64,000 nt of DNA from Rubrivivax sp. (GTDB taxonomy: Bacteria > Pseudomonadota > Gammaproteobacteria > Burkholderiales > Burkholderiaceae_C), in contig JADCGP010000008.1 of assembly GCA_020248915.1 (NCBI GenBank), positions 369,681 through 433,680 of the forward strand, read 5' to 3'. The translations under genes and the position numbers were made by a program. Of this stretch, positions 1 to 11,668 are shown one piece after another; positions within the stretch are counted from its first letter, which is position 1; each line of letters opens with the position of its first letter. The notes under the pieces are model-generated. The model was not told where the DNA came from, made no database searches, and saw only the letters and a program-made list of their open reading frames with translations.

Positions 1-357
1 GCCCGCGAAGTGCGCCGCCAGGTCGAGCAGGTACTCGGCCTTGCGCGCCGACAGGCCAGCCTGGCGCAGCGCCGCCGGGGCCAGCGCCTGCACGTGCGCC
101 GGCGCGAGGTGCGTCGTCCGGCCGCCGACGGCGGCGGCGAAGCGGTCCCAGACCGCCTGCGCGGCCTTCACCGAGATCTGCTGGCCGACGATGGAGCGTG
201 CCAGCGTGGTGAAGGCGTCGCCGCGGCTGGCCAGCCGCGCCTGACCGAAGCGCGGGATCAGCTTGCGCATCACGCGGTCGCGCCGAGCCAAGTGCCGGCA
301 GGCTTCGTCCCAGTACTCCGGCGTGACCGGCAGCGCCGGCGCGGCGGGCTTGGCCAT
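1..357 (-). CDS. alkA: DNA-3-methyladenine glycosylase II (AlkA-like), 3' part missing
   Basis: The first 119 codons are present and the gene runs off the left edge of the window. The translated N-terminus (MAKPAAPALPVTPEYWDEAC...) and the motif SIVGQQISVKAA at about residues 55-66 match the HhH-GPD base-excision glycosylases that remove alkylated purines from DNA. The helix-hairpin-helix and the catalytic aspartate would lie further left and cannot be checked. The ATG sits 5 nt after the cysS stop, so the gene probably depends on cysS transcription. The family call is fairly secure; the exact subtype (AlkA or a broader glycosylase) is not. Confidence 0.8.
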   Translation of the reverse strand, partial: MAKPAAPALPVTPEYWDEACRHLARRDRVMRKLIPRFGQARLASRGDAFTTLARSIVGQQISVKAAQAVWDRFAAAVGGRTTHLAPAHVQALAPAALRQAGLSARKAEYLLDLAAHFAG

Positions 358-362
358 CGTGG

Positions 363-1748
<1,386 letters not shown>

Positions 1749-1971
1749 GGTGAAGGACGGGGATCCGGGTGGTGGTGCCGGCGGGCGTAGGGACGGGATC
1801 GCCACGCACCGCGCCGGGCCGGGGCCGGCGCGGCCGCACTGCGGCCCGCGGCCGCGGGGCGTCGGGTCCGCCGACGGACGGCCCCGATAGAATGCGATCC
1901 AGTATAGCGGCGGGCATCGGGCCCGCCGGCCGGCGCGCCGGCAGTGCCCGACCCTGCAGCCTGACCCGCGC

Positions 1972-2499
1972 ATGCCCGTCCGCCCCCGCATTGCCCCCGC
2001 GTTGCTCGTGCTGGTCCTGTCCAGCATCGGGTTCGCGGTCCCCGCGCGCGCCGGCGACGCCGAGGTCGCGCGCGACATGCTGGCCCGGGGCGATCCGGTG
2101 CGGGCGCTGGAACTCGTCGACACCGCCCTGTTGCGGCAGCCACTGGACGCCACGCTCGGGTTCCTGCGTGGGGTGGCGCTGATGGACCTCCAGCGTGACG
2201 GGGAGGCGCTCACACAGTTCGAGGGGCTCGCCGAGCGGTACCCGGAACTGCCCGAGCCGTTCAACAACCTCGCCCTGCTGCACGCGCGGGCCGGCCGGCT
2301 CGAGCCGGCGCGGCAGGCGCTCGAGTCGGCGCTGCGCAACGACCCGGGGCACCGCACGGCACGCGCCAATCTCGGCCTCGTGCACCTGATGCTCGCGCGC
2401 CAGCACTGGGAACTGCTGGCCGCCGGTGGACCGGTCGATCCCGCACTGGCGCGACGGCTGGAAGGCGTGCGCGTACTGCTGTCCGCCGCACCCCGCTAG
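1972..2499 (+). CDS. exported tetratricopeptide-repeat protein
   Basis: A 175-aa protein with a probable Sec signal peptide (hydrophobic stretch about residues 8-25, cleavage after VPARA). It is followed by about three TPR-like helical pairs, for example [20 protein letters not shown] and [22 protein letters not shown]. It is likely a periplasmic scaffold or adaptor, but no partner can be named. It stands first in a rightward group with the two cyclophilins and lpxH, 48 nt before the next start, and is divergent from cysS across about 220 bp that must hold both promoters. Confidence 0.7.
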   Translation: MPVRPRIAPALLVLVLSSIGFAVPARAGDAEVARDMLARGDPVRALELVDTALLRQPLDATLGFLRGVALMDLQRDGEALTQFEGLAERYPELPEPFNNLALLHARAGRLEPARQALESALRNDPGHRTARANLGLVHLMLARQHWELLAAGGPVDPALARRLEGVRVLLSAAPR

Positions 2500-2547
2500 A
2501 CTCCATCGCCTTTCCTCCGTCGCCCCGCCGTGCCGCCCCGCGCCCTC

Positions 2548-3156
2548 ATGAACCTTGCCGTCACTCCCCTGGTACGCCTCGCGCCGCGCATGCTGCCGCG
2601 CCTTGCCGCCCCGCTGGTCGCTGCCCTGACGCTGATGCTCGCACTGCCCGCGGCGGCGCAGCAGGTGCGGCTGCAGACTTCCGAGGGCGACATCGTCGTC
2701 GAGCTCGACCGAGACAAGGCCCCGAGGACGGTGGACAACTTCCTCCAGTACGTGCGCGCCGGCCATTACGACGGCACTGTGTTCCACCGGGTGATCGACG
2801 GCTTCATGATCCAGGGCGGCGGCATGAAGGCCGACATGAGCGAGAAGCCCACGCGCGCGCCGATCCCGCTGGAGAGCCGCAACGGCCTGTCCAACGTGCG
2901 CGGCACGGTCGCGATGGCACGCACCGCCGTGCCCGACTCGGCGACCGCGCAGTTCTTCATCAACGTCGCCGACAACGCGTTCCTCGACCAGCCGCGCGCC
3001 CGTGATGGCAACGGCTACGCGGTGTTCGGCAAGGTGGTCGCCGGCATGGACGTGGTCGACCGCATCCGCACCGTGCCCACCGCCAACCGCGGCATGCACT
3101 CCAACGTGCCGGTTCAACCGGTGACCATCAAGCGCGCCAGCGTGGAGGCGAAATGA
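2548..3156 (+). CDS. ppiA: periplasmic peptidyl-prolyl cis-trans isomerase (cyclophilin)
   Basis: A cyclophilin of about 160 residues preceded by a signal peptide ending in [11 protein letters not shown]. Core motifs are [20 protein letters not shown] (catalytic Arg in FHR) and [13 protein letters not shown]. It would speed proline isomerisation in periplasmic proteins. The start is uncertain: GTG at 2530, ATG at 2548 and ATG at 2590 are all in frame, and none has a clear Shine-Dalgarno; 2548 was chosen because it gives a normal n-region. It overlaps the next cyclophilin by 4 nt (ATGA). Confidence 0.9.
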   Translation: MNLAVTPLVRLAPRMLPRLAAPLVAALTLMLALPAAAQQVRLQTSEGDIVVELDRDKAPRTVDNFLQYVRAGHYDGTVFHRVIDGFMIQGGGMKADMSEKPTRAPIPLESRNGLSNVRGTVAMARTAVPDSATAQFFINVADNAFLDQPRARDGNGYAVFGKVVAGMDVVDRIRTVPTANRGMHSNVPVQPVTIKRASVEAK

Positions 3157-3656
3157 CCAGGACCGTCCGCATGGAAACCAGCGCGGGCTCGATCCGCATC
3201 GAGCTCGACGACGAGAAGGCGCCGCAGTCGGCGGCCAACTTCCTCGAGTACGTCAACAAGGGCCATTACGACGGCACGGTGTTCCACCGCGTGATCCCGG
3301 GCTTCATGATCCAGGGCGGCGGCTTCGAGCCCGGCATGAAGCAGAAGCCAACGGCGGCCCCGATCCGCAACGAGGCCGGCAACGGCCTGAAGAACCGGCG
3401 CTACACGCTGGCGATGGCGCGGACGAGCGACCCGCACTCGGCCACCGCGCAGTTCTTCATCAACACTGCCGACAACGGGTTCCTCGACTTCCGCGCCGAG
3501 AACGCGCAGGGCTGGGGCTATGCGGTGTTCGGGCGCGTCGTCGAGGGCAGCGAGGTGATCGACTCGATCGAGCGCGTCCAGACCGGCCGCAAGGGCTTCC
3601 ACGACGACGTTCCGCTCGAGGACGTTCGCATCGAGCGGGCGGTCGAGGTCCGGTGA
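3153..3656 (+). CDS. ppiB: cytoplasmic peptidyl-prolyl cis-trans isomerase B
   Basis: A 167-aa cyclophilin without a signal peptide, with [20 protein letters not shown] and [13 protein letters not shown]. It is a close paralogue of the preceding gene, so the pair looks like a tandem duplication that split into a periplasmic and a cytoplasmic form. Translation is probably coupled at both ends: ATGA overlap with ppiA and GTGA overlap with lpxH. This ppiB-lpxH neighbourhood is common in Burkholderiales. Confidence 0.94.
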   Translation: MTRTVRMETSAGSIRIELDDEKAPQSAANFLEYVNKGHYDGTVFHRVIPGFMIQGGGFEPGMKQKPTAAPIRNEAGNGLKNRRYTLAMARTSDPHSATAQFFINTADNGFLDFRAENAQGWGYAVFGRVVEGSEVIDSIERVQTGRKGFHDDVPLEDVRIERAVEVR

Positions 3657-4474
3657 ATCCGCGCGCCGACGCCCGGCACGAAGACCGGGCGACGATGCCG
3701 CGCTACTTCCAGGTCGCGGCGCACGAGCGCTGGCGGCGCATCGACTTCATCTCCGACCTGCACCTGGCCGAGGACATGCCGCGCACCTTCGCGGCCTGGG
3801 AGCGGCACCTGCTCGACACCCCGGCCGACGCGGTCTACATCCTGGGCGACCTGTTCGAGGTCTGGGTCGGCGACGACGCGCGCCACCGGGCGTTCGGCCG
3901 CCGCTGCATCGACGTGCTGTCCGAGGCCGCGAGCCACCGCACGATCGGCATCATGGTCGGCAACCGCGACTTCCTGCTCGGCGGCGCGATGCTGCGCGAC
4001 TGCGGGGCGCTGGCGCTGCCCGACCCCACGCTGCTCGTCGCCTGGGGCCAGCGCATCCTGCTCACCCACGGCGACGCGCTCTGCCTGGCCGACGAGCCCT
4101 ACCAGGCGTTCCGGCGCGAGGTGCGAAGCCCGCGTTGGCAGCGCGAGTTCCTCGCCCGGCCGCTGGCCGAGCGGCAGCGCATCGCCGCCGACCTGCGCGC
4201 CGCGAGCGCCTCGCGGCGCCGCTTCGACGGCGACCCGGACCTCGATGTCGACCCCGCGGAGGCGGTGCGCTGGCTCCACCTGCAGGGAGCGGCCGAGATG
4301 GTGCACGGGCACACGCACCGGCCGGGCAGCGGCACGCTGGCGCCCGGTTATCGGCGCCACGTGCTGAGCGACTGGGACCTCGACCGGGTCGATCCGGGCG
4401 CAGCCGGGCGGGCCGAGGTGCTGCGTCTGACGCGCGACGGCTTCGCGCGCGTGCCGCCCTCGCGCGGGCGCTGA
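3653..4474 (+). CDS. lpxH: UDP-2,3-diacylglucosamine diphosphatase
   Basis: This calcineurin-type metallophosphoesterase hydrolyses UDP-2,3-diacylglucosamine to lipid X in lipid A synthesis, at the inner face of the inner membrane. All family blocks are present: [38 protein letters not shown] and HGHTHRP. The GTG start at 3653 overlaps the ppiB stop by 4 nt. An internal ATG at 3695 gives [13 protein letters not shown] and is closer to the usual LpxH N-terminus, so the true protein may be 14 residues shorter. Confidence 0.94.
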   Translation: MNPRADARHEDRATMPRYFQVAAHERWRRIDFISDLHLAEDMPRTFAAWERHLLDTPADAVYILGDLFEVWVGDDARHRAFGRRCIDVLSEAASHRTIGIMVGNRDFLLGGAMLRDCGALALPDPTLLVAWGQRILLTHGDALCLADEPYQAFRREVRSPRWQREFLARPLAERQRIAADLRAASASRRRFDGDPDLDVDPAEAVRWLHLQGAAEMVHGHTHRPGSGTLAPGYRRHVLSDWDLDRVDPGAAGRAEVLRLTRDGFARVPPSRGR

Positions 4475-4515
4475 GGCCGCCCCGCGACCCCGCTGCAGCC
4501 CGGGCGGCCTTGCCG

Positions 4516-5334
4516 ATGATTGCCCGCTGGTGGCACGCAATGCGCCGGCGCCGCGAGGACGCGGCCGCGGCCCGCCGGCCGATCCCGGACGACCTGTGGC
4601 GCCGCACGCTGGTGCGCTACCCCTTCCTGCGCCGGCGCGACGCCGCCGCCGCGGCCGAGCTGCGCCGCCTGACGAGTCTGTTCCTCGACCGCAAGGAGTT
4701 CAGCGCCGGCGGCGGGCTGCGCCTGACCGATGCGATCGTGGTCGCGATCGCGGCGCAGGCCGTGCTGCCGGTGCTGCGCCTGGGCATCGACCGCTACGAC
4801 GGGTTCGTGGGCATCGTCGTCCATCCCGACCAGGTCGTGGCGCGGCGCGAGGTCACCGACGAGCACGGCCTGGTCCACGAGTACGACGAGGTGCTGGCCG
4901 GCGAGGCGATGGAGGGCGGCCCGGTGATGCTGTCGTGGCGCGACGTCCGCGCGGCGGGGCTTGGCGGCGCCGGCGGCTACAACGTCGTCATCCACGAGTT
5001 CGCGCACGTGCTGGACATGGCCGACGGCGTGGCCGACGGCGTGCCCGCGCTGCCGCCCGAACTGCCGCGGTCGGAATGGCTCGGCGTGCTTCGCTCGGAG
5101 TACGAGGCCTTCGTGCAGCGCGTGGACGCGGCGGGCGACGACGCCCCTGCCATGGCGCTGGACACCTACGCCGCGAACGGACCCGAGGAGTTCTTCGCCG
5201 TGGCCAGCGAGAGCTTCTTCGTCGACCCGGTCGCGCTGCGCACCGACCATCCGGCGCTGTACGCGCTGCTGGGCCGCTGGTACCGGCAGGACCCGGCCAC
5301 GGAGACTGCGCCGAGGCGCGGCGGCGCGGCCTGA
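4516..5334 (+). CDS. mtfA: MtfA-type zinc peptidase (M90)
   Basis: A 272-aa cytosolic protein with the HEFAH metal-binding motif (HExxH) near residue 160, embedded in NVVIHEFAHVLDMADG, as in MtfA/glucose-regulated metallopeptidases. The E. coli protein has aminopeptidase activity and binds the repressor Mlc; whether Mlc exists here is unknown. The upstream frame is open, but family similarity begins at MIARWWHAMRRRR, so the ATG at 4516 is used. It follows lpxH by 41 nt and is convergent with clpA. Confidence 0.9.
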   Translation: MIARWWHAMRRRREDAAAARRPIPDDLWRRTLVRYPFLRRRDAAAAAELRRLTSLFLDRKEFSAGGGLRLTDAIVVAIAAQAVLPVLRLGIDRYDGFVGIVVHPDQVVARREVTDEHGLVHEYDEVLAGEAMEGGPVMLSWRDVRAAGLGGAGGYNVVIHEFAHVLDMADGVADGVPALPPELPRSEWLGVLRSEYEAFVQRVDAAGDDAPAMALDTYAANGPEEFFAVASESFFVDPVALRTDHPALYALLGRWYRQDPATETAPRRGGAA

Positions 5335-5400
5335 GCCGAGCGCCAAGCCGCGCACGGACCGCCTCCGCTGCCTGGCCGAGGCCGGGCAGCGGCGCGCGCT

Positions 5401-7710
5401 TCAGGCGGGAGTCGCCTCGGTGCGGGGCTTGTCGCTCTTGCGCGGCGGCTGGATGTCCAGCAGCACCTCGCCCTTGTCGTCGAGGTCGACGCTCAGGCGC
5501 CCCCCGTCGACGAGCCGGCCGAACAGCAGCTCGTCGGCGAGCGCGCGGCGGATCATGTCCTGGATCAGCCGCTGCATCGGCCGCGCGCCCATCAGCGGGT
5601 CGAAGCCCTTCTTGGCCAGGTGCTTGCGCAGCGCGTCGGTGAAGGTGACCTCGACCTTCTTCTCGGCGAGCTGGCTCTCGAGCTGCAGCAGGAACTTGTC
5701 GACCACGCGCAGGATGATCTCCTCGTCCAGCGCGCGGAAGCTGACGATCGCATCGAGCCGGTTGCGGAACTCCGGCGTGAACAGGCGCTTGATGTCGGCC
5801 ATCTCGTCGCCCTGCTCGCGCCGCGTCGTGAAGCCGATCGTCGACTTGTTCATCGTCTCGGCACCGGCATTGGTCGTCATGATGACGATCACGTTGCGGA
5901 AGTCGGCCTTGCGCCCGTTGTTGTCGGTCAGCGTGCCGTGGTCCATCACCTGCAGCAGCACGTTGAAGACGTCGGGATGCGCCTTCTCGATCTCGTCGAG
6001 CAGCAGCACGGCATGCGGCTTCTTCGTGATGGCCTCGGTCAGCAGGCCGCCCTGGTCGAAGCCGACATAGCCCGGGGGCGCGCCGATCAGCCGGCTGACG
6101 GCGTGCCGCTCCATGTACTCCGACATGTCGAAGCGGATCAGGTCGATGCCGAGGATGTAGGCGAGCTGCTTGGCCACCTCGGTCTTGCCGACGCCGGTGG
6201 GGCCGCTGAACAGGAACGAGCCGATCGGCTTGTCGGGCTTGCCCAGGCCCGAGCGGGCCATCTTGATGGCCGCGGCCAGCGCCTCGATCGACGCGTCCTG
6301 GCCGAACACCACGCTCTTGAGGTCGCGCTCGAGGGTCTTGAGCTTGTCGCGGTCGTCGCTGGACACGCTCTGCGGCGGGATCCGCGCGATCTTGGCGACG
6401 ATCTCCTCGACCTCGCTGCGGGTGATCGTCTTCTTCTGCTTGGTCTTGGGCAGGATGCGCTGCGCGGCGCCGGCCTCGTCGATGACGTCGATCGCCTTGT
6501 CGGGCAGGTGCCGGTCGTTGATGTACTTGGCCGACAGCTCGGCCGCCGCCTGCAGCGCCCCCAGCGCGTACTTGACCTGGTGGTGCTCCTCGAAGCGGCT
6601 CTTCAGACCCTTGAGGATCTCGACCGTCTGCTCCACCGAGGGCTCCACCACATCGACCTTCTGGAAGCGCCGCGACAGCGCCGCGTCCTTCTCGAAGATG
6701 CCGCGGTACTCGGTGAAGGTGGTCGCGCCGATGCACTTGAGCTGGCCGCTGCCGAGCGCCGGCTTCAGCAGGTTGCTCGCGTCGAGCGTGCCGCCGCTGG
6801 CGGCGCCCGCGCCAATCAGCGTGTGGATCTCGTCGATGAACAGGATCGAGTTGGGCTGGTCCTTCAGCTGCTTGAGCACGCCCTTCAGGCGCTGCTCGAA
6901 GTCGCCGCGGTACTTGGTGCCGGCCAGCAGCGCGCCCATGTCGAGCGTGTAGACCGTGGCCTCGAGCAGCACCTCGGGGACGTCCTTCTCCGTGATGCGC
7001 CAGGCCAGCCCCTCGGCGATGGCGGTCTTGCCGACACCGGCCTCGCCCACCAGCAGCGGGTTGTTCTTGCGCCGGCGGCACAGCACCTGGATCACGCGCT
7101 CGACCTCGTGCTCGCGGCCGATCAGAGGGTCGATCTTGCCCTCGCGCGCGAGCTGGTTGAGGTTCTGCGTGAACTGGTCCAGCGGGGAGCCCTTGCCGTC
7201 ACCCTGGGCGCCGTCCTCCTTCTCGCCCTCGTTGCTGCTCGACTCGTTGCTCTTGGCCGGCTCGGGGGGGTCGCTCTTCTTGATGCCATGGGCGATGTAG
7301 TTGACGACGTCCAGCCGCGTGACGCCCTGCTGGTGCAGGTAGTAGACGGCGTGCGAGTCCTTTTCGCCGAAGATCGCGACCAGCACGTTGGCGCCGGTGA
7401 CTTCCTTCTTGCCGCTGCCGGTGCTCTGCACATGCATGATCGCGCGCTGGATCACGCGCTGGAAACCGAGCGTGGGCTGCGTGTCCACCTCCTCGGAGCC
7501 GCCGACCGTGGGCGTGTTCTCCTTGATGAAGGTGGTCAGGCTCTTGCGCAGGTCGTCGATGTTGGCGGCGCAGGCGCGCAGCACCTCGGCGGCCGAAGGG
7601 TTGTCGAGCAGCGCCATCAGCAGGTGCTCTACGGTGATGAATTCGTGCCGCTGCTGGCGCGCCTCGACGAACGCCATGTGCAGACTGACCTCGAGTTCCT
7701 GGGCGATCAT
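5401..7710 (-). CDS. clpA: ATP-dependent Clp protease ATP-binding subunit ClpA
   Basis: A 769-aa Hsp100 unfoldase that feeds substrates to ClpP. It has the Clp N-domain (residues 1-150), an acidic linker ([16 protein letters not shown]), a first AAA+ domain with GEAGVGKTA and a second with GPTGVGKTE plus [13 protein letters not shown]. The start [14 protein letters not shown] is the family start and overlaps the clpS stop by 4 nt, so the adaptor and the unfoldase are translationally coupled. No clpP is in the window. Confidence 0.97.
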   Translation of the reverse strand: MIAQELEVSLHMAFVEARQQRHEFITVEHLLMALLDNPSAAEVLRACAANIDDLRKSLTTFIKENTPTVGGSEEVDTQPTLGFQRVIQRAIMHVQSTGSGKKEVTGANVLVAIFGEKDSHAVYYLHQQGVTRLDVVNYIAHGIKKSDPPEPAKSNESSSNEGEKEDGAQGDGKGSPLDQFTQNLNQLAREGKIDPLIGREHEVERVIQVLCRRRKNNPLLVGEAGVGKTAIAEGLAWRITEKDVPEVLLEATVYTLDMGALLAGTKYRGDFEQRLKGVLKQLKDQPNSILFIDEIHTLIGAGAASGGTLDASNLLKPALGSGQLKCIGATTFTEYRGIFEKDAALSRRFQKVDVVEPSVEQTVEILKGLKSRFEEHHQVKYALGALQAAAELSAKYINDRHLPDKAIDVIDEAGAAQRILPKTKQKKTITRSEVEEIVAKIARIPPQSVSSDDRDKLKTLERDLKSVVFGQDASIEALAAAIKMARSGLGKPDKPIGSFLFSGPTGVGKTEVAKQLAYILGIDLIRFDMSEYMERHAVSRLIGAPPGYVGFDQGGLLTEAITKKPHAVLLLDEIEKAHPDVFNVLLQVMDHGTLTDNNGRKADFRNVIVIMTTNAGAETMNKSTIGFTTRREQGDEMADIKRLFTPEFRNRLDAIVSFRALDEEIILRVVDKFLLQLESQLAEKKVEVTFTDALRKHLAKKGFDPLMGARPMQRLIQDMIRRALADELLFGRLVDGGRLSVDLDDKGEVLLDIQPPRKSDKPRTEATPA

Positions 7711-8069
7711 GCGGCCTCCATAATGCATTGCAGCGGATGGCCGTCGCGTCGGGCGGCCGTCAGCACCAGTTCGACTTTCGTCGCGGCGATGTCCTTGGGA
7801 TAGACGCCGCACACGCCGCGGCCCTCGTGGTGGATCTTCAGCATGATGCGCGTCGCGGTGTCCGCGTCACGCTGGAAGTACTGCTGAAGCACCATCACGA
7901 CGAATTCCATCGGCGTGTAGTCGTCGTTGAGCATGACGACCTGGTACAGCGAGGGCGGCTTCGTGCGGGCGCGGCGACGCTCGGCGACGACCGCACCCGA
8001 GCCGCCCGCGTCCCGCGCCGGCGTGAGACCGGGCGGCTGCGGGGGCGGAGATGGCGGCTCCTCGGGCAT
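7707..8069 (-). CDS. clpS: ClpAP adaptor protein ClpS
   Basis: A 120-aa adaptor that binds N-degron substrates and hands them to ClpA. The first 35 residues are a low-complexity proline/alanine tail, typical of the flexible ClpS N-terminus. The folded domain follows, with [20 protein letters not shown] and the C-terminal block [19 protein letters not shown]. It is transcribed divergently from the cold-shock gene, across about 270 bp. Confidence 0.95.
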   Translation of the reverse strand: MPEEPPSPPPQPPGLTPARDAGGSGAVVAERRRARTKPPSLYQVVMLNDDYTPMEFVVMVLQQYFQRDADTATRIMLKIHHEGRGVCGVYPKDIAATKVELVLTAARRDGHPLQCIMEAA

Positions 8070-8286
8070 GTCTCATTCTATGCACTTGGCGCTGCGACGC
8101 GCCGTGACGCAGGACATCACCGCGCCCCCGGTGCGCGCATCGTGTCGCCCGCCCGATGCCTCGGGCGCCGCCCCGGGCCGACCGGTGCCGGCGCGCAACT
8201 CGGCGCCCCCCCCCCTGGTGCACGGGCGGACAGGCGCCCGCCCTAGAGTTGTCCAGTCTTCGCGACACTGGAGGTGTGTCGGACGC

Positions 8287-8316
8287 TTGACAGTCCTTGG
8301 GCGGCAAGCGCAGAAT
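8287..8316 (+). promoter_or_regulatory. sigma-70 type promoter of the cold-shock gene
   Basis: A perfect -35 box TTGACA (8287-8292) is followed after 18 bp by CAGAAT (8311-8316; 4 of 6 matches to TATAAT). This predicts a leader of about 20-25 nt before the ATG at 8344. The leader carries a GAGG Shine-Dalgarno about 8 nt upstream of the start. It is too short to hold the long cspA-type thermosensor leader of enteric bacteria. Confidence 0.6.
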
Positions 8317-8343
8317 TTTCGGGTCGAACAGCGAGGTGGCTCC

Positions 8344-8583
8344 ATGGCAGTCGGAACGGTCAAGTGGTTCAACGACGCCAAGGGCTTTGGCTTCATCGAG
8401 CCGGAGGACGGCGGTGGGGACGTCTTCGCCCACTTCTCGGCGGTGCAGATGGAAGGCTTCCGCACGCTGAAACAGGGCAGCCGCGTCGCCTATGACCTCG
8501 TCCAGGGCCCCAAGGGCGACCTCGCTCAGAACATCCGGCCCATCGCCGCGGCGCAGCCTCAGGCCGAACGCACGACCGGTTGA
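8344..8583 (+). CDS. cold-shock domain protein
   Basis: A 79-aa single cold-shock domain (OB fold) that binds single-stranded RNA or DNA. RNP1 (KGFGFI) and RNP2 (VFAHF) are both present after [12 protein letters not shown]. The C-terminal tail of about 12 residues ([12 protein letters not shown]) goes beyond the usual 67-70 aa core. The start follows a GAGG ribosome-binding site. It could be any of the csp paralogues, so no symbol is given. Confidence 0.95.
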   Translation: MAVGTVKWFNDAKGFGFIEPEDGGGDVFAHFSAVQMEGFRTLKQGSRVAYDLVQGPKGDLAQNIRPIAAAQPQAERTTG

Positions 8584-8704
8584 CTGGCGCGGCCCGAGGG
8601 CTGCACACCCTGGCCGCCGCCGGCCGGCGGCTTGGTTTGCGCCCGGGTTCGCGGTCATCTTCGACGCACGTTGTCACGTTGCGGCGGGTGCGCGGATACC
8701 GGCC

Positions 8705-10507
8705 ATGGTTCCTCCGACGCCTTCCGCAAGCGCACCGCCAGCCACGACGAGCGACGTCGAGGCGCTGGTCCGGGCGGCGCAGTACGAGATGGTCGTCGAC
8801 CGCTCACGGTCCGCGAACCTCATCGGCACGCCGTTTGCGGCCGTCGTCGTCTGGCTCCTCTGGGACAGCGTCGACCCGGGCCGGCTGCTTGGATGGCTGG
8901 CCCTGAAGGGTCTGTGCAGCCTGGCGCGCATAGCCATCACGCGTGCATTCGACCGCGAGCGTGCGACCGGATCGCTGCGTTGGGGCCGCCGCTTCGTCTG
9001 GGCCATCGCCGCCGACGGCGCGGTGTTCGGGCTGCTTGGCACCCTGTTGCTGCCGGTGCACGACGTCGCGCTGAGCGCCGTGATGGTGGCCACGCTGATC
9101 GGCATCGCAGCAATCGGCCTCGTGGTGCTGTCCCCCAGCCTGCAGGCGGCCCTCGCCCTCACGATTCCGACCCTGCTTCCGGCCGCCGCGATGCAGTTCC
9201 TGCGCGGAGACACCCTGTCGACCTACATCGGCATCGGCATGATGGTCTTCCTCGGGCTCACCGTGCTCGAGGGTCGACGCGCCGCGGCGCACACCCGCGA
9301 CATGCTGCGCCTTCGCTTCCGGATGGACGAGCTGGCGGCACAGCGCCAGCAGGCGCTGGACGAGGCCAAGCGCAGCAGCGCGGTGAAGGGCCAGTTCCTG
9401 GCCACGATGAGCCACGAGTTGCGCACGCCGCTGCACGGCATGCTGGGGCTGACCCGCCTGATGCGACGCGAGGGTGCTGCCGGCAGCGCGGCCGCAGACC
9501 GCCTGGAGGTCATGGAGCGCACTGGCGAACACCTGCTGAACGTGATCAACGAGGTGCTCGAGCACTCGCGGCTCGACGGTGGCCACCTGAAGCTGCGGCC
9601 GCTGCCCTTCGATCCGCGGGCCCTGATCGACTCGGTGGCCGGGCTGATGCGGCCGTCCGCGCTCGAGAAAGGGCTGGCACTGACCCTGGTGGACCGGCTG
9701 CCCCCAGGCCTGCACCTCGTGGGCGACGCGCACCGCGTTCGCCAGGTGCTGTTGAACCTGGCCGGCAACGCCCTGAAGTTCACCGACCACGGTTCGGTCA
9801 CGATCGAGGCGCAGCTCGACGCAGGGCGGCGTCTGTGCATCGACGTGAGCGACACGGGCCCCGGCGTCGCGCCCGCGGAGCGGGAACGGATCTTCGAGGC
9901 CTTCCGGCAGCTCGACGGCTCGTTCTCACGCCGGCACGGCGGCAGCGGGCTCGGCCTCACCATCTCGCGCCAGCTGGTCGAGGCGATGGGCGGCACGATC
10001 GAGTGCCGCGACGCGCCTGGCGGCGGCGCCTGCTTCAGCGTCGGCCTGCCCCTGCCCACGGCCGCAGCTCCTGCGCCCGGCATGCCGCCGCCGCCACATC
10101 GACACAGTCTCTCGGGCCGCGTGCTCCTGGTGGAGGACAACCCCGTCAACGCGATGGTGGCACAGGAGACCCTGCGCATCCTCGGCTTGGAGGTGGTGAC
10201 CGTCGCCGGCGGCGAACAGGCCGTGGCCTGTGCGACGCAGGACCGCTTCGACCTGATCCTGATGGACTGCCAGATGCCCGGCGTGGACGGATTCGAGGCC
10301 ACCTCGCGCATCCGCCGCCACGAGCGGGGGACCGGGGCCGACCGCGTGCCGATCGTGGCACTGACCGCCAACGCCCTCCTCGGCGACCGGGAGCGAAGTC
10401 TCGCCGCGGGCATGGACGACCACATCGCCAAGCCCTTCCGCGACGACGACCTGATCCGGGTGCTGGGCCGCCTGCTGCCCGAGGTGGGCAGCGCGGCCGA
10501 AGCCTGA
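8705..10507 (+). CDS. membrane hybrid sensor histidine kinase with receiver domain
   Basis: A 600-aa protein. Residues about 38-190 hold several hydrophobic segments (a membrane sensor of unknown ligand), followed by a coiled-coil, HisKA with the phospho-acceptor in TMSHELRTPLHG (His237), HATPase_c with NALKFT, DTGPGV and GGSGLGLTI, and a C-terminal receiver with LVEDNPVN and acceptor Asp521 in LMDCQMPG, plus the conserved lysine in IAKPF. There is no cognate regulator or Hpt domain nearby. The ATG at 8705 was chosen because upstream codons overlap csp and lack domain-like content. Confidence 0.9.
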   Translation: MVPPTPSASAPPATTSDVEALVRAAQYEMVVDRSRSANLIGTPFAAVVVWLLWDSVDPGRLLGWLALKGLCSLARIAITRAFDRERATGSLRWGRRFVWAIAADGAVFGLLGTLLLPVHDVALSAVMVATLIGIAAIGLVVLSPSLQAALALTIPTLLPAAAMQFLRGDTLSTYIGIGMMVFLGLTVLEGRRAAAHTRDMLRLRFRMDELAAQRQQALDEAKRSSAVKGQFLATMSHELRTPLHGMLGLTRLMRREGAAGSAAADRLEVMERTGEHLLNVINEVLEHSRLDGGHLKLRPLPFDPRALIDSVAGLMRPSALEKGLALTLVDRLPPGLHLVGDAHRVRQVLLNLAGNALKFTDHGSVTIEAQLDAGRRLCIDVSDTGPGVAPAERERIFEAFRQLDGSFSRRHGGSGLGLTISRQLVEAMGGTIECRDAPGGGACFSVGLPLPTAAAPAPGMPPPPHRHSLSGRVLLVEDNPVNAMVAQETLRILGLEVVTVAGGEQAVACATQDRFDLILMDCQMPGVDGFEATSRIRRHERGTGADRVPIVALTANALLGDRERSLAAGMDDHIAKPFRDDDLIRVLGRLLPEVGSAAEA

Positions 10508-10951
10508 AGCCCAGCCACCTCGGTGGGGGCAGACACCGGGTGGCTCCGCCGAGCCGCGACCGCCACGGGTTGTCAGCCGATTGCGACAACACGTAGACTC
10601 AGTGTATGCAAAGTCTGGACAGCCCGGCTCCGGCCGCGGAGCGGTCTGCACGGCGGCCCCTCGACGGCCTGCGCGCGAGGGGGTCGGGGACCCGGGCCCT
10701 CCGGGCGGGAGCGCAACCGTCCACCGTCACGGCAGGCCCGGCGCCGGCACGGCCACGGGCCTGCACGGGCCTGCGCGCACCGCATCGCCTCCAGCGTGCC
10801 GCCCGGTGAAGTTTCACCCGCGCCGCCGCAGTGGCCGCACATCCGCTGGCGCACTGCGCCGCAGCCCGACGTCCGCGCTCTGCGCGATCCGGCCCTGTCT
10901 GTGCAGAACCTTCTCACCACGATCCGCCCCGAGACCGATCCGGAGATCCCC
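10508..10951. other. non-coding upstream region of the catabolic locus
   Basis: These 444 bp between the kinase and the nitroreductase gene contain no convincing gene. Short open frames are GC-driven and not protein-like. The only clear signal is the promoter-like element at 10570-10612, which lies about 340 bp before the nitroreductase start and implies a long leader, or a second start site closer to the gene that I cannot see. Confidence 0.5.
10570..10612 (+). promoter_or_regulatory. promoter box of the rightward catabolic operon
   Basis: TTGTCA (10570-10575, 5 of 6 matches to the -35 consensus) is followed after 18 bp by TAGACT (10594-10599) and a 20-bp box GTAGACTCAGTGTATGCAAA (10593-10612). 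The same box, 18 of 20 identical, recurs at 12241-12260. The GTGTATGCAAA part would lie over the transcription start, a position typical of repressor operators. Confidence 0.45.
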
Positions 10952-11668
10952 ATGACCCAAGAGATCGCAGCCGCGCCGCCATTCCTGCAGGAACCGTTGC
11001 CCAGCTACCAGGAGTACGAGACGGAGCGCATGCAGGAGCGGGCCGCAACGTTCTACCGCGACATCGCGCGGCGCCGCACGGTGCGCGACTTCGACTCGCG
11101 GCCGGTGCCGCGCGCCGTCATCGAGGACTGTCTGCTCGCAGCCGGCACGGCGCCCTCGGGCGCCAACCAGCAGCCCTGGTTCTTCAGCGTCATCACCGAC
11201 CCGGCGCGCAAGCGCCGCATCCGGGAGGCGGCCGAGAAGGAAGAGCGCGAGTTCTACGGCGGCAAGGCACCGAAGGAGTGGCTGGACGCTCTGGCGCCGC
11301 TGGGCACCGACCCGAACAAGCCCTTCCTCGAGGAGGCGCCGGTTCTGATCGGCATCTTCGCGCAGAAGTACGGCGTGCGGCCCGACGGCACGCGCCTCTC
11401 GCACTACTACGTGCCCGAGTCGGTGGGCATCGCCTCGGGTTTCCTGATCGCCGCGCTGCACCACGCGGGCCTGGCTACGCTGACCCACACGCCCAGCCCG
11501 ATGGGCTTCCTCAACGAGATCTGCGGTCGGCCGGCGTCGGAGAAGCCGGTGATCCTGCTGGTGGTTGGCTACCCCAGGCCGGGATGCCTGGTGCCGGTGC
11601 ATGGGGGCATCAAGAAGCCGCTGGCGCAGATAGCGCAATGGCTGGATGCCGAACCGGAGGCGGCGTGA
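10952..11668 (+). CDS. nitroreductase-family FMN oxidoreductase
   Basis: A 238-aa flavoprotein of the nitroreductase/BluB fold. FMN-binding signatures are [14 protein letters not shown] near residue 35 and [16 protein letters not shown] near residue 65. Its PSGAN(H/Q)QPW block resembles the iodotyrosine-deiodinase-like subgroup, so reductive dehalogenation or alkene reduction is as possible as nitro reduction. It is first in the rightward catabolic operon. The ATG at 10952 is the family start. Confidence 0.82.
   Translation: MTQEIAAAPPFLQEPLPSYQEYETERMQERAATFYRDIARRRTVRDFDSRPVPRAVIEDCLLAAGTAPSGANQQPWFFSVITDPARKRRIREAAEKEEREFYGGKAPKEWLDALAPLGTDPNKPFLEEAPVLIGIFAQKYGVRPDGTRLSHYYVPESVGIASGFLIAALHHAGLATLTHTPSPMGFLNEICGRPASEKPVILLVVGYPRPGCLVPVHGGIKKPLAQIAQWLDAEPEAA

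Noticed and set aside
8492..8704. N-terminal extension of the histidine kinase
   Set aside because: The frame is open to 8492 but overlaps csp and has no domain-like content; the start at 8705 is more likely.
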